Positions 48,744 through 57,204 of a stretch of DNA of 64,000 nt are shown piece after piece. Location: NCBI RefSeq assembly GCF_014655715.1, contig NZ_BNBM01000007.1, positions 124,001 through 188,000 on the forward strand, written 5' to 3'. The notes beneath the pieces are model-generated. The model made no database searches, was not told the origin of the DNA, and worked only from the letters and a program-made list of their open reading frames with translations. This DNA is from Streptomyces lanatus (GTDB taxonomy: Bacteria > Actinomycetota > Actinomycetes > Streptomycetales > Streptomycetaceae). Every line of letters begins with the position of its first letter. The first letter of the stretch is position 1. The position numbers were made by a program, and so were the translations under genes.

Positions 48744-49586
48744 ATGAGCGACGAGGACACCCGCAGCGGGACATACGCCGAACTGGCCGCCGTCGGCCCG
48801 TACGGAGTCCGCCCCGGCCACGCCCTGATCACCATGGTCGAACCGCACCCGGGCCATGAGTACGCCTACAACCGCTGGTACGAGGACGACCACTACTACG
48901 CGGGCGCGATGGCGATGCCCTGGATGTACGCCGGCCGCCGCTGGGTGGCGACCAGGGACCTCCAACTCCTGCGCTACCCGGAGAAGTCGGCGATAGCCCA
49001 GCCGGTCACGGCGGGCTGCTACATCTCCACGTACTGGATCACCGCCGGCCGCTACGGCGACCACATGCGCTGGACGGTCGCCATCAACAAGCGCCTCAAC
49101 CGTGACGCCCGCGTCTACCAGGACCGCACCCACGTCTTCACGGCGTTCCAGGACCACGAGACGACGGTGTACCGCGACGGTGCGGCGGGCCCCCGTGACT
49201 TCCACGCCCTGGACCACCCGTACGCGGGCCTGGTCGTCGAGGTGGTGGACGCCGAGTCCCCGGAGGGGCGGGCAGAGCTGCTGGAGTGGCTGCGGACCCG
49301 CCACCTCCCGAAGCGCCTCGCGGGCTCCCCGGCCGCCCTGGTCACCGTCTTCCGGCCCACGCCCCTCCCGCTCGACCGCATGTCGTACGTCAAGCAGGTC
49401 GAGGGCGTCGACACCCGCCTGACCCTGCTGTGGTTCCTGGAGGCGGACCCGAGGGAGTGCTGGGAGGACCACTTCACGGGCCTGGACGCGGCGGTGGAGG
49501 AGTCGGGCCTGGGGAGGGTGGAGCTGGTGGCGCCGTTCATTCCTACGGTGCCGGGCACGGACCGTTATGTGACCGAGCTGCGCTGA
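48744..49586 (+). CDS. EthD-like protein with two dimeric alpha/beta-barrel halves
   Basis: The 280-residue protein shows two ferredoxin-like units. The first has HALITMVEPHPGHEYAYNRWYEDDHYYAGAMAMPWM, the second DHPYAGLVVEVVDAESPEGRAELLEWLRTRHLPKRLAGSPAALVTVFRP. The N-R-W-Y-x-D-x-H and W-L-R-x-x-H-L-P motifs resemble EthD/ABM-type barrels, where a conserved His near the helix start lies in the active or binding site. EthD-like proteins act in catabolic operons of uncertain chemistry. The gene is divergent from an SDR gene and shares its operator-like palindrome, which links it to the regulon. Confidence 0.72.
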   Translation: MSDEDTRSGTYAELAAVGPYGVRPGHALITMVEPHPGHEYAYNRWYEDDHYYAGAMAMPWMYAGRRWVATRDLQLLRYPEKSAIAQPVTAGCYISTYWITAGRYGDHMRWTVAINKRLNRDARVYQDRTHVFTAFQDHETTVYRDGAAGPRDFHALDHPYAGLVVEVVDAESPEGRAELLEWLRTRHLPKRLAGSPAALVTVFRPTPLPLDRMSYVKQVEGVDTRLTLLWFLEADPRECWEDHFTGLDAAVEESGLGRVELVAPFIPTVPGTDRYVTELR

Positions 49587-49711
49587 GCGCGGGCATGGCC
49601 GAGCCCCCTCGGCAAGGACGGCGGGCTGGTCGAGAGGGCTCTACCTGTTGGTGCTTGTGCAGTTGTCGATCGCGAAGTCGGTCGCGGGTGAGGATCAGAC
49701 AGACCCGCCCC

Positions 49712-49903
49712 TTACGCCTTGACCGACGCCACGAAGGTGTTCCACGCCTCCGCGGGGAACGCCAGGATCGGGCCCGCGGGAACCTTGGAGTCCCGCACCG
49801 CCATGGCCGCCGTGAGCGGTGACTTGACCTCGACGCACGCGCCGTTTCCTGTGGAGTACGAGGACTTGGTCCACGTGTCCGTGGAACCCTGACGAATTGC
49901 CAT
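49712..49903 (-). CDS. DUF397 protein, partner of the upstream XRE regulator
   Basis: From ATG 49903 (CGGAG upstream) the protein has 63 residues and is a full DUF397 domain: WTKSSYSTGNGACVEVK, then MAVRDSKVPAGPILAFPAEAWNTFV. It lies 244 bases downstream of the XRE/DUF5753 gene on the same strand, the usual pairing. DUF397 proteins are thought to act with the XRE protein in developmental control. The gap is long enough for a separate promoter. Confidence 0.87.
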   Translation of the reverse strand: MAIRQGSTDTWTKSSYSTGNGACVEVKSPLTAAMAVRDSKVPAGPILAFPAEAWNTFVASVKA

Positions 49904-50147
49904 GTTTGCTCCGAATTGCCAGATGTTGAGTGCTGTCACCGTCCTGCGCATCCGGACCGGATCCCGCAGGACGATTCACGCCAACCTGTGTTGCTGGGTG
50001 GCGTGATCGACGCTACTCGCCAACATCGGCTGACGAAGCGACTATTCACTCGGGTGGGTGCATATTCCAGAGGACACTTCCACTCCGCCCGGGAGACGGT
50101 GTACCGTGCGGCATTTCCTCGCCGGGCGGGCGGCGTCGCGGTGTCGC

Positions 50148-51005
50148 TCAGCGCGCGTATTCCTTCGCGATGTCCGCGATGAACTGGCGTGACTGGTCCA
50201 CGTTCAGGGCCTGCGCCCGCAGGTGCTCGTACATCACGCTGTACTTCTGGACGTCGTTGGCCTTCTCCAGATACAGATCGCTGGTGACGCCCTCGATGTA
50301 GACGACGCTGGAGTCGGCCGCGTCCGGGAATTCGAGGATCGCGTACTGGCCGTTGAGCCCCGGGTGCGCACCCATCTCGAAGGGGATCACCTGCACGGTG
50401 ACATGCGGCAACTGCGACTGCTCGACGAGCTGTTCCAGCTGGTCACGCATGAGGGAGCGGTTGCCGACGACCCGGCGAAGGGCGGCCTCGTCCATGACGG
50501 TCCACAGGCGCAGCGGGTTCTCGGCGGTGGAGATTCGTTCCTGTCGGCGCATCCGCACCTGGACCCGTTTCTCGATCTCCCCCTGCGCCGTCTCCGGCAA
50601 CGCCCCGGCGATCAGCGCCTCGGCGTACTGCTTGGTCTGCAGCAGCCCCGGAACGACCTGAGGGTCGTACACCCGCAGACTCGCCGCGTCCGTCTCCAGC
50701 CCGATGTAGACGCTGTACGGAATGTCGCCGAAGGAGTGCCACCACCCCTGCTGGCGGCTGTCCTTGGCCATCTGCATCAGCGAGTCCACGATGCGGTGGT
50801 CCTCCACCTCATAGACTCCGCAGAGGTCGCGGACGTCACGCTGGCTGATACTGCGCCGTCCGTTCTCCAGCCGGCTGATCTTCGACTGCGACACCAGCAG
50901 CCGCTCGGCCACTTCCTCCGCCGTCATGCCCTTGAGCTCGCGGAGCCGGCGCAGCTCCTGGCCCAGCCGGCGTCGCCTGACGGGGGGATTGACATTGGAC
51001 GCCAC
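50148..51005 (-). CDS. XRE-family regulator with DUF5753 domain
   Basis: GTG 51005, with GGAGG 10 bases upstream, gives 285 residues; the open frame extends further but without conserved sequence. Residues about 12-70 form the helix-turn-helix (LGQELRRLRELKGMTAEEVAERLLVSQSKISRLENGRR). The remaining ~190 residues are DUF5753 (VYIGLETDAASLRVYDPQVVPGLLQTKQYAEALI, VVYIEGVTSDLYLEKANDVQKYS), a domain common in Streptomyces regulators paired with DUF397. Role is probably in differentiation or metabolism. The inverted repeat at 51052 is a candidate binding site. Confidence 0.9.
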   Translation of the reverse strand: MASNVNPPVRRRRLGQELRRLRELKGMTAEEVAERLLVSQSKISRLENGRRSISQRDVRDLCGVYEVEDHRIVDSLMQMAKDSRQQGWWHSFGDIPYSVYIGLETDAASLRVYDPQVVPGLLQTKQYAEALIAGALPETAQGEIEKRVQVRMRRQERISTAENPLRLWTVMDEAALRRVVGNRSLMRDQLEQLVEQSQLPHVTVQVIPFEMGAHPGLNGQYAILEFPDAADSSVVYIEGVTSDLYLEKANDVQKYSVMYEHLRAQALNVDQSRQFIADIAKEYAR

Positions 51006-51051
51006 GGGACGTGCACCTCCGGCTGCCTGCCTGCGATTGCCACTTTGCGTA

Positions 51052-51067
51052 TCTGCTGTTGAGCAGA
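51052..51067. promoter_or_regulatory. Inverted repeat upstream of the XRE gene
   Basis: TCTGCT-GTTG-AGCAGA has perfect 6-base arms and lies 46 bases upstream of the XRE start codon. It could be an autoregulatory operator or a small hairpin in the 5' leader. Confidence 0.35.
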
Positions 51068-51272
51068 CTGCCACCAAGGTGCTTACTACCGCTGGGAAAC
51101 GATGGATATGCGCTGGATACACACCACTTCGGCCACTGTTTCCACACATGCGGCCGCGCGGGGCGGTGGAACCGGTGTCCCCGTCCGAATACACGGACGT
51201 CCGGTCCCGTCACCCCGCGCGGGCCAGCGGCTCCCGTACCGGTCTCGGTGACGGCGCGTGCGTGACATGCCT

Positions 51273-51310
51273 GTGCTGCGTGCTGCGTGCTGCGTGCTGC
51301 GTGCTGCGTG
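51273..51310. repeat. 7-bp tandem repeat GTGCTGC, five perfect copies
   Basis: Five uninterrupted GTGCTGC units fill 51273-51307, followed by a partial GTG to 51310. The array is intergenic, 21 bases beyond the stop of the GPP34 gene. Such arrays often vary in copy number between strains. Confidence 0.9.
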
Positions 51311-51331
51311 TGCGGGTCGTGGGACTGCGGC

Positions 51332-52084
51332 TCAGTGCGCCACGACGCGCGCCATGGATCCGCGGCGCGGTTGCACCGGAACACCGCGTGCGGGTTCCGT
51401 CGCTCTGCCTCCGGGGGCGGCCTGGCGGCCGGCCGGGGCGGGGCTGCGACGCGGCTGTGCCGCCGCGCCGTTCTGGACGTCCATCACAGCGTGCGCGACG
51501 AGACCGCCCATGGGGTCGTGCCTGATCAGATCCCGCAACCGGGACCTCGAGGACCTGCCCTCATTGCCCGGATACAGATGCTTGCCGAGGCCGACCGCGT
51601 GTGCCAGGGCGGCGAGCGCCGCGGTCCGTGGGTCCGGCGGTACGCCGGTACGGATCGCGGAATCCAGCCGGGCCCTGATCTCCCGGCTGATGGCGTTGTC
51701 CGTCGCCTGATAGCGAGTCGTCGGCAACACCCCGCACATCTGGCCCGCCACGGCATGCACCATGCCGCACCTCTCCAGATGCGAGAGATAGGTCTGGCGC
51801 AACCCCAGCCGGGGCCCGCCGATCCAGTGGACGGCACGCACGGGAGCGCCACGCCTTCGCAGCAACTCCAACGCGCAGTCCAGTGTTGGATCTCCAGTCG
51901 GCCGTGGCACGACCACGGCGATACGATCCCCGTCTGGGGCTATCCGTCCGGCCAGCGCCAGCTCCACTAGCTGTGCTCCGGCCAGACCGAGGTCGAGCGA
52001 CTGCGGCTGTGCGGTGGTACCCGTGGTCGGGTCCAGCGCCAGCAGCAGAAGCTCCTCCGGAATTGTTCTGCGGCTCCTGCCCAT
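51332..52084 (-). CDS. GPP34 (GOLPH3/VPS74-like) family protein
   Basis: The 250-residue protein begins RTIPEELLLLALDPTTGTTAQPQSLDLGLAGAQLVELALAGRI, the hallmark of the GPP34 family, which in eukaryotes binds phosphatidylinositol 4-phosphate on Golgi membranes. Conserved later parts are GLRQTYLSHLERCGMVH and GVLPTTRYQATD. In Streptomyces these proteins are numerous and their role is not known; membrane association is suspected. The last ~50 residues are Arg/Pro/Ala-rich and probably disordered. It is followed downstream by the 7-bp tandem repeat. Confidence 0.87.
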   Translation of the reverse strand: MGRSRRTIPEELLLLALDPTTGTTAQPQSLDLGLAGAQLVELALAGRIAPDGDRIAVVVPRPTGDPTLDCALELLRRRGAPVRAVHWIGGPRLGLRQTYLSHLERCGMVHAVAGQMCGVLPTTRYQATDNAISREIRARLDSAIRTGVPPDPRTAALAALAHAVGLGKHLYPGNEGRSSRSRLRDLIRHDPMGGLVAHAVMDVQNGAAAQPRRSPAPAGRQAAPGGRATEPARGVPVQPRRGSMARVVAH

Positions 52085-52336
52085 CCATGCCTCCCCGCGT
52101 GGATGAATGACAGGGTGACCCCTCTCACATTCATCTGTCGAGGGTGCGTGACCTGTTTGTGAGGGAACCGGTAGGTATGTCGTTCTCGTCTACCGCGTCA
52201 GTGGGGGGCCGCGCACAGGACACTGGTACATGGTTCGGGCAGCGGCACGGGGGGTCGTGCGGGCACGGTGTCCGGGCGACGGCTCACGGTTCGGCAGCCG
52301 CGCGGAGCGTGCGGGTGGCACATGGAGGAGGCATCG

Positions 52337-55111
52337 GTGGCGGGCGAGTCCCCCGACAGGTCGAAGCAGCGCGAGTCGTCGGCAGAACCGACGTCGGGGA
52401 GCGCGATTCCGGTTCCAGAACCCAGCCCCGAATCCGAGGGCAAGCCGAAGCGCGACCCGCGCCTGGCAGTGGCCCGAGAGACCACGAAGCCCTCACCCGG
52501 CGGCGTGGACACGGCGACGCGGGTGCTGTCGCGGGGGGAGCTGGAGGCGGTACGGGCGCGGTTGGGGGGTGCCGGGGAGTCCGAGGCGGGGGGGTCTGCG
52601 GCGGAGGACGCGGAGGCGCGGGCCGACGTTTCGGAAGGCGCGAGGGCTCAGGGCGGTGACGCGGAGGACGTGAAGGCGGGGGCCGAGGTCGCCGAGGGCG
52701 TGAAGGCTCAGGCTGGTGACGCGGAGGACGTGGAGGCTCAGGCCGGTGACGTCGAGGGCGTGAAGGCTCGGGCCGATGACGCCGAGGCGGAGACGGAGGA
52801 CGCCGAGGCCCCCGAGGGTGAGGGTGCCGAGGCCGCGGAGTCCGACGATGCGGGGGCCGGTGCGGGCAAGGGTGCCGATGGCGCCGCTTCGAGTGACGAC
52901 CGCCTGAAGGCGGCGGTGGCGGCCTGGGTGGCCTCCGCGGACACCGAGGACGAGAAGGCGACGCAGGACGCGGACGGGGCGGCTGAGGGCGCGAAGGGTG
53001 CCGACGACGAGGGTGCCTCGCAGTCCGCGGGCGCCGACGTCGCCGAGGCGGACGCCGAGGAGGGCGTTACGACGGCTTCCGGCGCCGCCGAGCCGTCCAC
53101 GGAGGCCGAGGACAGCTCGCCCAAGCCCTCTGAGACAGCCGCAGAGGCTTCCAGCGCCGGTAAGACCACCGCCGACGCCTCCGAGGACGCCGGCACCGGC
53201 ATAGACGCGCCCGACGGGCCCTCTGACACCGACGCCGAGGCCACCACGGCAGAGGACGCGGACACCGCTCCCGCCGACTCGGACGCCTCCGCGCCCGGCG
53301 ACAGCGAGGATGCCGCGCAGGGTTCTTCCGACCCCAGAGAGGGCGAAGGCGCTCCGCAGGACGCGCCCGCGCCGAGCGACGCGGGCTCCGCGTCCAGCAA
53401 CCCCGGCGACGACGCCCCCCAGGGATCGTCCGCCCCCGCCGATGCCACCCCCCAAACCCCACCCGCACCCGCCGACGGCGAGGACGCCCCACAAGGGCCA
53501 CCCGCACCCGACGACGAAAGCGGCACGGGTGGTGCGGGTGGGCGCACCGGTAAGGGCGATGGCGCAGCCGAGGCGGTCGATCAGCCGACCGCCATCTTCA
53601 AGGCCGTACGCCCCGCCAAGCCCACCGTCGACCAGCCCACCACCATGCTGAAGGCCCCCAGGCCCGAGGCCGACCCCCCGTCCGACGCCGAGCGCACCAG
53701 CAAGTTCGTCGCCCTCAAGCCGGACATCCGCGAGAACCCCGCCCCCAAGGCGCCGCAGGCCCCCGCACCCGACGTCACCACCGCCGTCCCCCAGATCGGC
53801 CCCGAGCGCACCACCCAGCAGCCGCTGCCGCCCAGGCCGCCGCTCGACCTGCTCGCCGAGCTGACGAACACCCCGCCGCCCCCGGACACCCCGGTGCGGA
53901 CCCTCATCCGGCGGGTGAAGATCTGGACGCCGTTGGTCGTGCTGCTGGTGATCGTGTTCGCGGTGGTGCAGGCCGTGCGGCCGGTTCCGGCGCCCGCGCT
54001 CGATCTGACCGCGCAGGAGACCTACACCTTCGAGGGCGGCAAGATCGACATCCCGTGGCCGGCCGACGGTCAGGCCGCGCTGGATGTGGACGGCATCGGC
54101 ACCTTCGGGTCCTCCGGGGAGCAAAAGCCCGTTCCTATCGCCAGTGTCGCCAAGGTCATGACCGCTTATCTCATCCTCCGTGACCGTCCCCTCCAGAGCG
54201 GTGACGAAGGGCCGAAGATCCAGATCGACCAGGCCGCCCAGGACCAGTCCGACGCCGGTCAGGAGTCGACCGTCGATGTGACCAAGGGCGACTCGATCAC
54301 CCAACGCGAGGCCCTGGAGAGCATTCTCATCGCATCCGCGAACAACGTGGCCCGGCTGCTGGCCCGTTGGGACGCCGGGTCGGAGAAGGCGTTCGTCGAG
54401 AAGATGAACGCCGCCGCGAAGGATCTCGGGATGGCGGACTCCACGTACACCGATCCCTCCGGGCTCAACGACACCACCGTCAGCACCGCCGTGGACCAGG
54501 TGAAGCTCGCCAAGGCGGCGATGAAGTTCCCCGCCTTCCGCGAGGTCGCCGCGATGATGTCGTACGACGACTACAAGGGCGTCAACCACTCCAACTGGAA
54601 CCAGCTCGTCGGCAAGAACAACGTCGTCGGCATCAAGACCGGCACCACCACCTCCGCCCTCGGCAACCTCGTGTTCGCCGCGAAGAAGGAGATCGGCGGC
54701 GAGACGCGCACCATCATCGGAGCGGTCGTCCGCCAGCCCGCCGGCGGTCCGGAGAACACCATCCTGAGTGCTGCACTCGATGGCGGCGACAAGCTCATCC
54801 GCGCCGCTCAGGACGCCCTGGAGGCCGCGACGATCCTGAAGAAGGGTGACGTGGTGGGGTATGTGGATGATGGGCTCGGGGGGCGTACACCGGTGGTCGC
54901 CACCAAGGACGTCAAGGCCGTCGGGTGGTCGGGGCTCAAGGTGAAGCTCACCTTCGCGCCCGACGACGTACCGCACACCGCCAAGGCCGGCACCCAGGTC
55001 GGCACGCTGACCGTCGGTGACGGCACCAGCGGCGCGGTGAAGATTCCGGTCGCGCTGCGGAGCGAGCTCACCGAGCCGGGCTTCACGGACAAGCTGACCC
55101 GTATCGCCTGA
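52337..55111 (+). CDS. D-alanyl-D-alanine carboxypeptidase (PBP5-like) with long acidic cytoplasmic tail
   Basis: GTG 52337 follows GGAGGAGG and gives 924 residues. The first ~525 residues are highly acidic and Ala-rich, with degenerate 11-15-residue repeats around residues 75-150 (GDAEDV, EGVKAQA). Near 415-480 are three similar short motifs, DQPTAIFKAV, DQPTTMLKAP and ERTSKFVALK, which look like kinase/FHA sites. One transmembrane segment (about 530-549) follows basic residues, so the tail is cytoplasmic. The external peptidase S11 domain has S603-V-A-K606, S667-A-N669 and K767-T-G. It would trim pentapeptide stems of peptidoglycan. Typical PBP5 enzymes are ~400 residues, so the tail is exceptional. 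A strong terminator follows. Confidence 0.87.
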   Translation: MAGESPDRSKQRESSAEPTSGSAIPVPEPSPESEGKPKRDPRLAVARETTKPSPGGVDTATRVLSRGELEAVRARLGGAGESEAGGSAAEDAEARADVSEGARAQGGDAEDVKAGAEVAEGVKAQAGDAEDVEAQAGDVEGVKARADDAEAETEDAEAPEGEGAEAAESDDAGAGAGKGADGAASSDDRLKAAVAAWVASADTEDEKATQDADGAAEGAKGADDEGASQSAGADVAEADAEEGVTTASGAAEPSTEAEDSSPKPSETAAEASSAGKTTADASEDAGTGIDAPDGPSDTDAEATTAEDADTAPADSDASAPGDSEDAAQGSSDPREGEGAPQDAPAPSDAGSASSNPGDDAPQGSSAPADATPQTPPAPADGEDAPQGPPAPDDESGTGGAGGRTGKGDGAAEAVDQPTAIFKAVRPAKPTVDQPTTMLKAPRPEADPPSDAERTSKFVALKPDIRENPAPKAPQAPAPDVTTAVPQIGPERTTQQPLPPRPPLDLLAELTNTPPPPDTPVRTLIRRVKIWTPLVVLLVIVFAVVQAVRPVPAPALDLTAQETYTFEGGKIDIPWPADGQAALDVDGIGTFGSSGEQKPVPIASVAKVMTAYLILRDRPLQSGDEGPKIQIDQAAQDQSDAGQESTVDVTKGDSITQREALESILIASANNVARLLARWDAGSEKAFVEKMNAAAKDLGMADSTYTDPSGLNDTTVSTAVDQVKLAKAAMKFPAFREVAAMMSYDDYKGVNHSNWNQLVGKNNVVGIKTGTTTSALGNLVFAAKKEIGGETRTIIGAVVRQPAGGPENTILSAALDGGDKLIRAAQDALEAATILKKGDVVGYVDDGLGGRTPVVATKDVKAVGWSGLKVKLTFAPDDVPHTAKAGTQVGTLTVGDGTSGAVKIPVALRSELTEPGFTDKLTRIA

Positions 55112-55137
55112 CCGGCGGTCACCGCGGGGACCGGCTC

Positions 55138-55170
55138 GCAGCCCGCCGACGGCGCTCGTCGGCGGGCTGC
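55138..55170. terminator. Strong 14-bp-stem hairpin terminator
   Basis: GCAGCCCGCCGACG and CGTCGGCGGGCTGC are perfect complements around a 5-base loop, 26 bases after the carboxypeptidase stop. No U-run follows, which is usual for Streptomyces terminators. Confidence 0.8.
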
Positions 55171-55314
55171 GTGCTAGCGTCACGAAACGGGCAGGTCGCC
55201 GCTCACAAGGCGGGACCGTAGAACCTTCAGGGTCCGGGCCGACAACACGCGGGAAACGGAACGCGGCCGGAACACCCGAACAGAAGACGGGACAGCACGG
55301 GGAGTGCCTCACAA

Positions 55315-57177
55315 GTGGCCACTGCGGAGCCGACACGCGCCGACGACGCCGATCCGGAACGGGGAGCCGGTCCGCGAATACGCGTACCCGCGCAGCGCTC
55401 CGGAGGCGGACCGAACCGCACCCAGGACAACGGATCGTCGCGGCTGACCACCGCCGTCCGCGCCCTGCGCGAGCGTCTTCTGCGGCATCCGGTGCTGTCG
55501 ATGACCGCCCTCGCCGGACTGCTCCACATCATCTGGTTCTTCACTTTCGCGAACAGCGGCGGCGATCTCGCCGCCCAGGACGCCTGGGCCGAGTTCGTCG
55601 GCCGGCACCCGGACTCGGCGTACAACCTGGCCTGGTACGGCGGTATGCACCCGGTGTCGTACAGCGTGGTGTCGCCGTATCTGATGTCCGTGCTCGGCGT
55701 CCGTACGACGATGATGATCGCTGGGACCCTCTCCGCGGGACTGCTGACGCTGGTCCTGCTGCGCAGCCGGGTGGTGCGCAACCCGCTGTGGGCCGCGCTC
55801 GCCGGTGTCTTCGGACTGATCGCCAACGCGATCTCCGGGCGGGTGACCTTCGCCCTCGGCACCATGTTCGCGCTGGGCGCGGTCGCCGTCGTCTACTGCT
55901 GGCCGTACCGCTGGCGCTACAAGCGCTGGGCGAAGGCCCTGTGCGCCGCCCCGCTGGCCGCCCTCGCCACCATGGCGTCCCCGGTCGCGGGGCTGTTCGT
56001 GGGCTTCGTGGCGGTGGCGCTGTTCCTGCAGAAGCGGCGGCCGGGCGCCTGGGCGCTGGGGATCGCGCCGACCGCCGTGGTCGCCGTGTCGGCGTGGCTG
56101 TTCCCCTTCTCGGGCACCCAGCCGATGGGCATCGGCTCGACGATCCTGCCGCTGCTGATGGCGGTCGCCGTCTACTTCCTCGTACCGGAGGAGTGGAAGT
56201 CCGTCCGGCTCGTGGCCGCCGTGTACGGCGTCTCCGTCGTCCTCGTCTGGGTCGTCAGCTCGCAGATCGGGTCCAACATCACCCGCCTGCCGATGCTGTT
56301 CGCCGGAGTGGCCCTCGTCGCGGCCCTGCCGTTCACGGTGCCGCGCTCACGCAAGTGGTACGCGGGGGTGCTGGCCCTGCTCACCTTCGGTGGCTGGATC
56401 GGCTTCAAGACGGTCGACGACATCATCCACGCCGCCCCCGCCGCCTCCTGGGCGCGCGAACTGGCGCCCCTGGTCAATGAACTCCAGGAGGTCGGCGCGG
56501 AGAAGGGCCGGGTCGAGGTCGTGCCCGCCCGCTCGCACCGCGAGGCCTCCGCGCTCGCGCCGTACTTCAACCTGGCCCGCGGCTGGAACCGCCAGGCCGA
56601 CATGGAGCGCAACCAGCTCTTCTACGACGACACCCTCAACTCCGCGAACTACCACGAGTGGCTCAAGCGCTGGGCCGTGCACTTCGTGGTGCTGCCCAAG
56701 GACGAGCCGGACCCCTCGGCGGCGGAGCGGGAGCGGGAGCTGGTGCAGCGCGGCATGCCGTATCTGCAGCAGGTGTGGGGCGACGCCAACTGGCAGCTGT
56801 TCAAGGTGACCAACCCGGCGCCGCTCGCCGAGCCGAACGCCGTCGTGGACCGGGCCGAGCAGGGCGAGATGACGATGCGGGTGAGCAAGCCCGGCCGCAT
56901 CCTCATCCGCGTCCCCTACTCGCCCTGGCTGAGCATCGTCGACGCCGACGGCAAGAAGCTCGACGCGCCCCAGGAGACGGACGCCTCCAAGAACCGTCTC
57001 GAGGGCGAGCCGAAGACGTACGACAACGTCAACGGCTGTCTGATGGAGACCGACGAGGACGCCTTCGGCGACCGCTGGACGATGCTGCTGGCCCCGAGGG
57101 CCGGCACCTACCACCTGGCGGCCCCGTACGGCGTACCGCGCGGCACGCCCTGCCCGGAGGAGCTGCGTCAGGGGTGA
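55315..57177 (+). CDS. Polytopic membrane protein, GT-C glycosyltransferase-like
   Basis: The 620-residue protein starts at GTG 55315 (GGGGAG upstream). A 50-residue hydrophilic N-terminus precedes about ten transmembrane segments up to residue ~365. The first external loop contains SGGDLAAQDAWAEFVGRHP, where acidic residues recall the catalytic loop of GT-C glycosyltransferases that use lipid-linked sugars. The last ~250 residues are a soluble extracytoplasmic domain (VNELQEVGAEKGRVEVVP, YFNLARGWNRQADMERN, VHFVVLPKDEPD). Such proteins are sometimes called transporters, but the large external domain fits a glycosyltransferase better. It lies downstream of the carboxypeptidase but behind a terminator. 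Confidence 0.65.
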   Translation: MATAEPTRADDADPERGAGPRIRVPAQRSGGGPNRTQDNGSSRLTTAVRALRERLLRHPVLSMTALAGLLHIIWFFTFANSGGDLAAQDAWAEFVGRHPDSAYNLAWYGGMHPVSYSVVSPYLMSVLGVRTTMMIAGTLSAGLLTLVLLRSRVVRNPLWAALAGVFGLIANAISGRVTFALGTMFALGAVAVVYCWPYRWRYKRWAKALCAAPLAALATMASPVAGLFVGFVAVALFLQKRRPGAWALGIAPTAVVAVSAWLFPFSGTQPMGIGSTILPLLMAVAVYFLVPEEWKSVRLVAAVYGVSVVLVWVVSSQIGSNITRLPMLFAGVALVAALPFTVPRSRKWYAGVLALLTFGGWIGFKTVDDIIHAAPAASWARELAPLVNELQEVGAEKGRVEVVPARSHREASALAPYFNLARGWNRQADMERNQLFYDDTLNSANYHEWLKRWAVHFVVLPKDEPDPSAAERERELVQRGMPYLQQVWGDANWQLFKVTNPAPLAEPNAVVDRAEQGEMTMRVSKPGRILIRVPYSPWLSIVDADGKKLDAPQETDASKNRLEGEPKTYDNVNGCLMETDEDAFGDRWTMLLAPRAGTYHLAAPYGVPRGTPCPEELRQG

Positions 57178-57204
57178 CGGCCCCCTGACGCGGCCGGCTC
57201 CCGG

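Larger units (their letters stand above)
51006..51331. other. 326-base intergenic region with an inverted repeat and a 7-bp tandem repeat
   Basis: No credible gene is seen between the XRE start and the end of the GPP34 gene. It holds the TCTGCT/AGCAGA inverted repeat (51052-51067), probably near the XRE promoter, and a GTGCTGC tandem array (51273-51310). Confidence 0.6.

Noticed and set aside
57178..57204. Possible hairpin between the convergent GT-C-like and MerR genes
   Set aside because: The GGCCCCC/GCGGCCGG stretch gives no stem longer than a few pairs, so no terminator is called.
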